A stretch of 12,448 nucleotides of DNA. It comes from an uncultured Moheibacter sp. (lineage in GTDB: Bacteria; Bacteroidota; Bacteroidia; Flavobacteriales; Weeksellaceae). Shown here in pieces: positions 7,049 to 12,448 of the stretch. The stretch spans positions 1 to 12,448 of the forward strand of contig CALLXZ010000519.1 of NCBI GenBank assembly GCA_937875605.1, written 5' to 3'. The position numbers and the translations under genes are program-made. The stretch's first letter is position 1. Each line of letters starts with the position of its first letter. Below the pieces are notes generated by a model. That model was not told the origin of the DNA and did not search any database. It saw only the letters and a list, made by a program, of their open reading frames with translations.

Positions 7049-7084
7049 CTAGTTTCCTTAAGGAAACTAGTTTCTAAAAGGAAA
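7049..7084. promoter_or_regulatory. Palindromic operator pair between HxlR and YceI genes
   Basis: Positions 7049-7070 form a perfect 22-bp palindrome with half-site CTAGTTTCCTT, and 7071-7084 (TTTCTAAAAGGAAA) is an imperfect second copy of the TTTC...GGAAA core, about 18 bp further on. Dimeric HxlR-type regulators bind such inverted repeats, so the adjacent HxlR protein is the natural ligand. The site covers the expected -33 area of the HxlR promoters and lies immediately upstream of the yceI promoter, so it could control both directions. Confidence 0.65.
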
Positions 7085-7094
7085 TCAATAGCGA

Positions 7095-7121
7095 TTGTAA
7101 ACTGAATAGACTTTAGATTTG
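7095..7121 (+). promoter_or_regulatory. Probable promoter of the YceI-family gene
   Basis: TAGATTTG at 7114-7121 is an exact TAnnTTTG -7 element, with TTG at 7095-7097 and a 16-bp spacer, one base shorter than the usual range. Initiation a few bases downstream would give a leader of about 25-30 nt before the ATG at 7154. The operator pair at 7049-7084 ends 10 bp upstream of the TTG. Confidence 0.55.
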
Positions 7122-7153
7122 CAGCCATAATTAGAAATATAATTTTATTTAAA

Positions 7154-7831
7154 ATGAAAAAAGTAATGATTTTGGCTTTTGCAGCCGGTAGTTTTATGAT
7201 TTCTTGTAAAGACTCAAACAGTGATCAATCGACCACTCAAACTGAACAAGAAGTGGCTGCGGAAACAGGCGTGACTTATGCTCTTGATGAGGCTAGCAGC
7301 TCTTTGAAATGGAAAGCTTACCACAAAGGTGGATTGGATCCGAGATTTGGAACTGTGAAAAGTACGGGAACTATTTCTGCTGAGAATGGTGCTGTAACAA
7401 GTGGTTCTTTTACAATTGACATGAATTCTTTGACAACAGATCCTACGGCGGTAGATACTGCGAAAAGCGGTGGAAAAACTTCTGTTGATTTGGATGGACA
7501 TTTGAAAAATGCTGATTTCTTCGAGGTTGATAAATATCCGACGGCGAAGTTTGAAATCACTGGTGTGACTGCATTTGATGCTACGAAAGACAAAAGTAAT
7601 ATCGCAGATGCTAACCAAATGGTAAGCGGAAACTTGACTTTGAAAGATAAAACTGTGAACGTGACTTTCCCTGCAAAAGTAACTGTGTCTGAAACTGAGG
7701 TTTCTTTAGTATCAAACTTCACGATCAACAGACAAGACTGGGGATTGACTTACGGTGCTGAAGGAGACGTGAAAGATTGGGGGATTTCTCAGGAAGTTTA
7801 CATCGAATTGAATGTAAAGGCAAAGAAATAA
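7154..7831 (+). CDS. YceI-family lipoprotein
   Basis: The 225-residue product is a YceI-family protein, a lipocalin-like beta-barrel that in known members binds isoprenoid or other hydrophobic ligands in the periplasm. Residues 1-17 are a signal peptide ending in MIS|C, so Cys18 is probably lipidated. A flexible Ser/Thr/Gln/Glu linker covers 20-38. The YceI domain runs from about 40 to 223, with the hallmark DGHLKNADFFEVDKYPTAKF at 114-133, GNLTLKDKT at 159-167 and NRQDWGLTYG at 192-201. Lys-Asp directly after the cysteine resembles the charged export signals of Bacteroidota surface lipoproteins, so outer-face display is possible. It is transcribed divergently from a HxlR regulator through an operator-bearing spacer, which suggests stress- or redox-dependent expression, and is followed by its own terminator. 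Confidence 0.93.
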   Translation: MKKVMILAFAAGSFMISCKDSNSDQSTTQTEQEVAAETGVTYALDEASSSLKWKAYHKGGLDPRFGTVKSTGTISAENGAVTSGSFTIDMNSLTTDPTAVDTAKSGGKTSVDLDGHLKNADFFEVDKYPTAKFEITGVTAFDATKDKSNIADANQMVSGNLTLKDKTVNVTFPAKVTVSETEVSLVSNFTINRQDWGLTYGAEGDVKDWGISQEVYIELNVKAKK

Positions 7832-7868
7832 TATCTTCAGGTTTATTAGAAAACAAAAAATATAAGTT

Positions 7869-7898
7869 AAAAAAGAGGTGTGTTTGTACCTCTTTTTT
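7869..7898 (+). terminator. Rho-independent terminator after the YceI gene
   Basis: Arms AAAAAAGAGGT (7869-7879) and ACCTCTTTTTT (7888-7898) are exact inverted complements around an 8-nt loop, ending in a run of six T. It begins 37 bp after the stop codon. The A/T symmetry means it could also work on the opposite strand, but no minus-strand gene approaches it. Confidence 0.85.
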
Positions 7899-7963
7899 GT
7901 TATTGGATTAAATTTTAAACTTGAATAAAAATGGTTTAATTTTACTTTCAAGAAAATAGGATC

Positions 7964-8527
7964 ATGGGCAAACCAAAAACTTTATCAGCAAAAGAACAGG
8001 AAGAATTAATCCAAACATTAAAAATCCGTTTTGAAAAAAACATGAACCGTCACAAAGATGTGAAATGGGATGATGTGCTAAAAAGACTGGAAGCAAGTCC
8101 CGAGAAACTTTACATTTTAGACGAAATGGAACTGACGGAAGGCGAACCTGATGTCGTTGCTTATGATAAAAAATCGGGAGAAATTACTTTCTACGATTGT
8201 GCTGCTGAAAGCCCAAAAGGACGCAGAAGTTATTGCTACGACCGTGCTGCTTTGGATGCTAGAAAAGCTAATAAACCAGCGAATTCGGCTATGGATGTTG
8301 CGAATGAAATCGGTATTGAAATCTTGACTGAAGAGGAATACAGAAACTTACAAGAATTGGGTGATTTTGATTTGAAAACTTCGAGTTGGGTAAAAACGCC
8401 TGAAGACATCAGAAAAAAGGGCGGCGCTATCTTTTGTGACAAACGTTATGGAAGGACATTTATGTACCACAATGGCGCGGATTCTTATTATGGTGCAAGA
8501 GGATTTCGTGGGAAATTAATTGTTTAA
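7964..8527 (+). CDS. DUF4256 domain-containing protein
   Basis: The 187-residue soluble product matches the DUF4256 family along its whole length. Characteristic blocks are LKIRFEKNMNRHKDVKWDDV (19-38), GEPDVVAYDKKSGEITFYDCAAESPKGRRSYCYDR with conserved acidic and cysteine residues (60-94), FDLKTSSWVKTPEDIRKKGGAIFCDKRYG (135-163) and the C-terminal YHNGADSYYGARGFRG (168-183). The function of the family is unknown; there is no signal peptide or membrane segment, so it is cytoplasmic. The gene stands after the yceI terminator and 36 bp before the membrane-linked XRE gene on the same strand. ATG at 7964 gives the family N-terminus; the leader GGATC before it is a weak start context. Confidence 0.92.
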   Translation: MGKPKTLSAKEQEELIQTLKIRFEKNMNRHKDVKWDDVLKRLEASPEKLYILDEMELTEGEPDVVAYDKKSGEITFYDCAAESPKGRRSYCYDRAALDARKANKPANSAMDVANEIGIEILTEEEYRNLQELGDFDLKTSSWVKTPEDIRKKGGAIFCDKRYGRTFMYHNGADSYYGARGFRGKLIV

Positions 8528-8533
8528 TTTTTC

Positions 8534-8541
8534 TAATTTTG
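8534..8541 (+). promoter_or_regulatory. Possible -7 element of the membrane XRE gene
   Basis: TAATTTTG is an exact TAnnTTTG match in the 36-bp gap before the ATG at 8564, 22 bp upstream of it. No TTG lies at the usual distance, so separate transcription from the DUF4256 gene is possible but not secure. Confidence 0.35.
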
Positions 8542-8563
8542 ACGAAATTTTCACAGTCAAAAG

Positions 8564-9127
8564 ATGTCCAAATTAAAAGCTTACAGAGAAAAACTAAATC
8601 TGACTCAGGAAGAATTAACTGAGCAATCGGGCATTTCTGTAAGGACGATTCAGCGCATCGAAGCGGGAACTGAACCCAAAGGTCAAACGCTGAAAATCCT
8701 GGCTAAAACTTTAGGAATTGAAGAAAAAGAACTGTTGACTATAGAGGAAGAAATCGTTGCTACACCCGAAGTTGAAACTCCTGAAATCAATTATTCCTTA
8801 CTGAAAATCATCAACCTTTCTTCTCTCCCACTCACGGTTTTCCCACCCGCAAATATCATCGTTCCTTTAATTTTGATGTTTGTTTTGAAACAAAATAATT
8901 CTCTTACAAAACAACTGATTACTGTTCAGATTTTATGGACGATTGCTTCGGTTATTTTATTTATGTTGGGTGCACTTATCAAAAATTGGTTTTCGCTTGG
9001 AAATCCATTTACGATGATTGTAATGGTCATTTTGGTGCTTTTAAATGTGTTCATTATTCTGAGAAATACTGCAGAAATTGACAGAAACAAAAAACTGTAT
9101 TTCAAGCTGAATTTCAGCATTGTATAA
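8564..9127 (+). CDS. XRE-family helix-turn-helix protein with three C-terminal membrane segments
   Basis: The 187-residue product joins an N-terminal Cro/C1-type helix-turn-helix (residues 3-58, with LTQEELTEQSGISVRTIQRIEAG at 13-35) to an acidic linker (about 59-77, EEEIVATPEVETPE) and a hydrophobic C-terminal half with three likely membrane helices at about 88-107, 118-139 and 149-166, followed by a basic tail (DRNKKLYFKLNF). The hydrophobic part resembles DUF4870-type membrane domains attached to XRE regulators in Bacteroidota. The layout suggests a membrane-tethered DNA-binding regulator that senses something at the inner membrane; the signal and targets are unknown. It may be expressed with the DUF4256 gene 36 bp upstream. 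Confidence 0.85.
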   Translation: MSKLKAYREKLNLTQEELTEQSGISVRTIQRIEAGTEPKGQTLKILAKTLGIEEKELLTIEEEIVATPEVETPEINYSLLKIINLSSLPLTVFPPANIIVPLILMFVLKQNNSLTKQLITVQILWTIASVILFMLGALIKNWFSLGNPFTMIVMVILVLLNVFIILRNTAEIDRNKKLYFKLNFSIV

Positions 9128-9215
9128 ATCCTGTCGGGCGATTGGCGGGTTATTGTCGGGCAAATTTTTAGGTTAAAATTCTTACAATAATAATCTTTGC
9201 AGGAAAATTACTGAA

Positions 9216-10673
9216 ATGACAAAACTAATTTTATTGAGCTTGATTTTCCTGAGTTCAATCTTGAATTTAAACGCACAAATTGCAATCGATTCTCCCCTAT
9301 TTCTTGAACTAAAAAAAGAGGACAGTTTGTTTTTTGAAAGAGGGTTTAACCAATGTGATATTCCATACATGGAAAGTAAAGTTTCTGAAAATTTGAAATT
9401 TTACCATGATGTTGGAGGATTTCAGGATAGGAAAGTTTTTCTTGAAAGAACCAAAAATAACATTTGCGGAAATTCAATTCAAAAACCCATCAGAAAATTA
9501 CAACCGGAAACGCTCGAAGTTTTTCCGCTTTACAATAATTATGTTTTGTATGGAGCCATTCAATCGGGCATTCATCATTTTTACATCAGGGAAAAAGGAA
9601 AGGAAGATGTGCATGGTGGAACGGCAAAGTTCACTTCGGTTTGGACAAAAGAAAATAATATTTGGAAACTGACTGATATTTTAAGTTATGACCATCATGA
9701 GCCAAAAGCTGAAAATCAGACAATCAATAAATTTGATAAAATTCTTCAGGAAAGCAATGTTCCAGCGATGGGAATCGGTATCATTGAAAATGGGAAATTG
9801 ACTAAAGTTGATGTTTACGGAACTTTAGACAAAGAAAATACTGCGCCTTATAACACAATTTTTAAAGTTGCTTCGTTAACTAAACCCATTTTTGCCATGA
9901 CCATTTTGAAATTGATTGACAAAGGTTTGATTGGTTTGGATGAACCGTTGCATAAATATTGGATTGATTCTGACGTCAAAACTAATAATTGGCATAAAAA
10001 GTTGACGCCAAGAATCATACTTTCGCACCAAAGCGGATTCCCAAACTGGCGTTATTTGAATGAATCGAATAAACTTGAATTTCAATTTGAGCCGGGAACG
10101 AAATATCAATACTCAGGCGAAGGTTTTGAATATTTGCGAAAAGCCGTTGAGAATAAATTAGGAAAAAGTATTGAGGAACTGGCGCAGGAATACCTTTTCA
10201 AACCAGCCGGAATGAAAGACACAAGATTTTGGTGGGATGAGAAAATGGATGAATCGCGCTATGCTAAAAATTTTGATATCGATGGGAATTTAATTCCAAC
10301 TGAAAAATATTACGAAGCCAATTCTGCTGCAAATCTTTTGTCGACGGTTGAAGATTATGGGAATTTCATGACTTATGTGATAAATGGCGCGGGAATTTCT
10401 GATAAATTATTTCAGGAAATGCAGACAAAACAATCTACCGTTAAGGATAGTGAATATTTTGGTTTGGGATGGGAAATCTTGACGAGATTTAGTGAGGATG
10501 AATATGCACTTTTCCATACAGGCAGAGACCCAGGCGTGAATACGCTTGCGATTATGTTTCCAAAATCAAAAAACGGATATTTAATTTTTATGAATGGTGA
10601 CAATGCTATGAAAAATTATGACCAGATTTTAAATGATTTATATCTTGGAAATGAATTGTGGGAAAGGAAGTAA
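9216..10673 (+). CDS. Secreted NTF2-like (DUF4440-type) / serine beta-lactamase-family hydrolase
   Basis: The 485-residue product has a Sec signal peptide (1-20, ending LNLNA before Gln21). Residues about 28-160 look like an NTF2/SnoaL-type DUF4440 domain (ELKKEDSLFFERGFNQCD early, FTSVWTKENNIWKLTDILSYDHHE at the end). Residues about 170-470 are a class C beta-lactamase / DD-peptidase fold: Ser220-Leu-Thr-Lys223 is the SxxK nucleophile motif, Tyr299-Ser-Gly301 occupies the YxN position, and His434-Thr-Gly436 the KTG position. The family includes peptidases, esterases and beta-lactamases, so resistance cannot be claimed. Asn of YxN is replaced by Gly, a variant I recall in esterase/peptidase-like members. 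It acts in the periplasm or outside the cell. The 88-bp gap upstream shows no secure promoter. Confidence 0.88.
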   Translation: MTKLILLSLIFLSSILNLNAQIAIDSPLFLELKKEDSLFFERGFNQCDIPYMESKVSENLKFYHDVGGFQDRKVFLERTKNNICGNSIQKPIRKLQPETLEVFPLYNNYVLYGAIQSGIHHFYIREKGKEDVHGGTAKFTSVWTKENNIWKLTDILSYDHHEPKAENQTINKFDKILQESNVPAMGIGIIENGKLTKVDVYGTLDKENTAPYNTIFKVASLTKPIFAMTILKLIDKGLIGLDEPLHKYWIDSDVKTNNWHKKLTPRIILSHQSGFPNWRYLNESNKLEFQFEPGTKYQYSGEGFEYLRKAVENKLGKSIEELAQEYLFKPAGMKDTRFWWDEKMDESRYAKNFDIDGNLIPTEKYYEANSAANLLSTVEDYGNFMTYVINGAGISDKLFQEMQTKQSTVKDSEYFGLGWEILTRFSEDEYALFHTGRDPGVNTLAIMFPKSKNGYLIFMNGDNAMKNYDQILNDLYLGNELWERK

Positions 10674-10727
10674 ATTTATTCTTTTCATTTTAAATAGATT
10701 AATTTTGAATTTGATAATATTTTAGAC

Positions 10728-10752
10728 CTTTCAGGTTTTCAAAACCTGAAAG
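10728..10752. repeat. 25-bp palindromic element before lysS
   Basis: Twelve-base arms CTTTCAGGTTTT (10728-10739) and AAAACCTGAAAG (10741-10752) are exact inverted copies around a single C. It lies 54 bp after the stop of the beta-lactamase-family gene and 48 bp before lysS. It could act as a terminator hairpin of the upstream gene, though no T-run follows. The sequence also resembles a palindrome dispersed in flavobacterial genomes, as I recall; one copy in this window cannot show that. Confidence 0.65.
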
Positions 10753-10773
10753 CTGTTATCCAATCTAATTCCT

Positions 10774-10781
10774 TATTTTTG
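10774..10781 (+). promoter_or_regulatory. Probable lysS -7 promoter element
   Basis: TATTTTTG is an exact TAnnTTTG match 19 bp before the lysS ATG. A clear TTG -33 element is absent; GTTAT near 10755 is the nearest approximation. The palindrome at 10728-10752 ends 21 bp upstream, close to the expected -33 position. Confidence 0.5.
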
Positions 10782-10800
10782 CACGTTGAAAATTAAAAAA

Positions 10801-12448
10801 ATGCAATTAACAGAACAAGAAATCATTCGTCGTGAGAAATTGGAGCAGTTGCAGGAGATGGGCATTGAGCCTTATCCGGCTGCGGAATTTGAGGTAACTT
10901 CTACTGCAGAAGAAATTCATAAGAACTATGAAGAGAAGAAGCAGGTGAAGATCGCAGGGCGTTTGATGAGTGTTCGGGTTATGGGAAAAGCTTCTTTTGC
11001 CGAGTTGCAGGACAGTACGGGAAGGATTCAGATTTATGTTTCGCGTGATGATATTTCGACAGATGAGGAAGGAACGGCTTACAATGTTTTGTTTAAAAAG
11101 TTGTTGGACATCGGGGACTTCATCGGGATAGAAGGATATGAATTCAAAACAAAAGTGGGCGAAATTTCGGTTCATGTAACCAAATTGACTTTGCTTGCAA
11201 AAACTTTGCGTCCGCTTCCAGTGGTAAAAACCGATGATGAAGGAAATGTACACGATGCTTTTACGGATCCGGAATTGAGATACAGAATGCGTTATGTAGA
11301 TTTGGTAGTGAATCCGCAGGTGAAAGAAATTTTTGTAAAAAGAACGAAGTTGTTTAATGCGATGCGTAATTTCTTCAATGAAAAAGGTTATTTCGAAGTC
11401 GAAACACCAATTTTACAAGCGATTCCGGGTGGTGCTGCGGCGCGTCCATTTATGACGCATCACAATGCTTTGGACATTCCATTGTACATGAGAATTGCGA
11501 ATGAATTGTATCTGAAAAGGTTGATTGTTGGTGGATTTGACGGGGTTTATGAATTCTCAAAAAACTTCAGAAATGAAGGGATGGACAGAACGCATAATCC
11601 GGAATTTACCGCAATGGAAATCTATGTTGCGTACAAGGATTATAACTGGATGATGGATTTTACCGAACAGTTGCTGGAACAATGCGCGATTGCGGTCAAT
11701 GGTTCTTCGAAATCAACTTTTGGCGAACATGAAATTGAATGGAAGGCGCCTTATCCACGCGTTTCGATGCGTGAAGCTATTTTGAAATTCACAGATTTTG
11801 ACATCAAAGGAAAGTCAGAAGAGGAATTGAGAACGGCTGCGCTCGGAATGGGAATCGACGTAAATGAAACGATGGGTAAAGGAAAATTAATCGATGAAAT
11901 TTTCGGTGAAAAGTGTGAAGGGAACTTCATCCAACCGACTTTTATCACGGATTATCCTGTTGAAATGAGTCCACTTACCAAAAAACACCGAACTGAAGAA
12001 GGTTTGACGGAGCGTTTTGAATTGATGGTTTGTGGGAAAGAAATCGCGAATGCTTATTCGGAATTAAATGACCCAATCGACCAAAGAGAACGTTTTGAAG
12101 AACAAATGAAATTGTCTGAAAAAGGCGATGACGAAGCGATGTTCATCGACCAGGATTTCTTGCGTGCTTTGGAATACGGGATGCCCCCTACTTCAGGATT
12201 GGGAATCGGGATGGATAGATTGATCATGTTTCTGACCAATAATCCTTCGATACAAGAAGTTTTATTTTTCCCTCAAATGAAGCCTGAGAAAAAGGCAGTT
12301 GCTTTGAGTGAAGAGGCTAAAGCTGTGTTTGAGCTTTTAGGTAAAATCGGAAGAACGGATTTGAATGATTTGAAAATTCAATCAGGTCTTTCCGGTAAAA
12401 AATGGGACAAAGCAATTAAAGAATTGACGTCAAACAAACTTACCAAAG
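10801..12448 (+). CDS. lysS: Lysyl-tRNA synthetase, class II (partial, runs off the right edge)
   Basis: The frame is open from the ATG at 10801 to the window end, giving at least 549 residues. It is a class II lysyl-tRNA synthetase, which charges tRNA-Lys with lysine in the cytoplasm. An OB-fold anticodon-binding domain covers about residues 50-150 (VKIAGRLMSVRVMGKASFAELQD). The catalytic domain starts near 155, with the RYVDLV block, ETPILQ, motif 2 FRNEG at 256-260 followed by RTHNPEF, and motif 3 GLGIGMDRL at 466-474. The usual bacterial ending (FFPQMKPEKK, about 490-499) is followed by at least 50 further residues (ALSEEAKAVFELLGK...SGKKWDKAIKELTSNK), a C-terminal extension also present in other Bacteroidota LysS as I recall. 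An A-rich leader (AATTAAAAAA) precedes the start codon. The stop codon lies outside the window. Confidence 0.97.
   Translation, partial: MQLTEQEIIRREKLEQLQEMGIEPYPAAEFEVTSTAEEIHKNYEEKKQVKIAGRLMSVRVMGKASFAELQDSTGRIQIYVSRDDISTDEEGTAYNVLFKKLLDIGDFIGIEGYEFKTKVGEISVHVTKLTLLAKTLRPLPVVKTDDEGNVHDAFTDPELRYRMRYVDLVVNPQVKEIFVKRTKLFNAMRNFFNEKGYFEVETPILQAIPGGAAARPFMTHHNALDIPLYMRIANELYLKRLIVGGFDGVYEFSKNFRNEGMDRTHNPEFTAMEIYVAYKDYNWMMDFTEQLLEQCAIAVNGSSKSTFGEHEIEWKAPYPRVSMREAILKFTDFDIKGKSEEELRTAALGMGIDVNETMGKGKLIDEIFGEKCEGNFIQPTFITDYPVEMSPLTKKHRTEEGLTERFELMVCGKEIANAYSELNDPIDQRERFEEQMKLSEKGDDEAMFIDQDFLRALEYGMPPTSGLGIGMDRLIMFLTNNPSIQEVLFFPQMKPEKKAVALSEEAKAVFELLGKIGRTDLNDLKIQSGLSGKKWDKAIKELTSNKLTK

Noticed and set aside
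7214..7728. Two minus-strand open frames opposite the YceI gene
   Set aside because: They are shadows of a well-supported coding sequence; the plus frame carries all YceI hallmarks.
9128..9215. Promoter of the beta-lactamase-family gene at ATAATCTTTG
   Set aside because: The spacing between TA and TTTG is one base too long for TAnnTTTG, and no TTG is found at a fitting distance.
10807..11253. 148-codon minus-strand open frame inside lysS
   Set aside because: It is antisense to the conserved OB-fold region of lysyl-tRNA synthetase and has no family resemblance.
1..12448. CRISPR arrays, tRNA or rRNA genes, transposases
   Set aside because: No regularly spaced direct repeats, no cloverleaf with a recognisable T-loop, and no transposase or integrase motif were seen on either strand.

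Overview
The window looks like chromosomal DNA from a member of the Bacteroidota, most likely Flavobacteriia and plausibly the Chryseobacterium/Kaistella group. The grounds are an AT-rich base composition, AT-rich translation starts without classical Shine-Dalgarno sequences, several perfect copies of the Bacteroidota -7 promoter element TAnnTTTG just upstream of genes, flavobacterial-style signal peptides, a LysS longer than the E. coli enzyme, and intergenic repeats and a structured RNA of a type I associate with flavobacteria. The genus is an inference from protein style, not from a marker search.

Layout. Positions 5-2032 hold a tight two-gene DNA-metabolism operon: a radical SAM protein with a C-terminal helix-hairpin-helix, and a DUF4130/TIGR03915 partner. 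Positions 2043-2710 hold a toxin-antitoxin module (RelE/Gp49-like toxin, then XRE antitoxin), with a perfect inverted repeat lying exactly over its promoter. Positions 2711-4107 form a visibly more AT-rich islet with two poorly known genes: a small secreted protein, and a protein whose first ~95 residues look like the OB-fold family DUF3127 and which ends in an acidic, SSB-tip-like tail. The tex gene (4120-6249, minus strand) meets this islet tail to tail. The 388-bp gap 6250-6637 has no gene; it holds remnants of dispersed repeats and a GC-rich, strongly foldable stretch (6491-6613) that resembles the flavobacterial flavo-1 RNA motif. Then come a HxlR-family regulator (minus) and a divergently transcribed YceI-family lipoprotein (plus), sharing an intergenic region with a 22-bp perfect palindrome and an imperfect second copy. 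A clear hairpin terminator ends the yceI unit. Downstream on the plus strand are a DUF4256 protein, an XRE regulator fused to three membrane segments, a secreted NTF2-like/serine beta-lactamase-type hydrolase, a 25-bp palindromic repeat, and lysS, which runs off the right edge.

Housekeeping genes (tex, lysS) alternate with accessory or stress-type genes (toxin-antitoxin, HxlR/YceI, membrane XRE, beta-lactamase-fold). The items most worth following up are the DUF3127-like protein with its unclassified C-terminal half, the structured RNA at 6491-6613, and the two operator palindromes. I did not find convincing evidence of a wholly new multi-gene system; the best candidate is the AT-rich islet 2711-4107.
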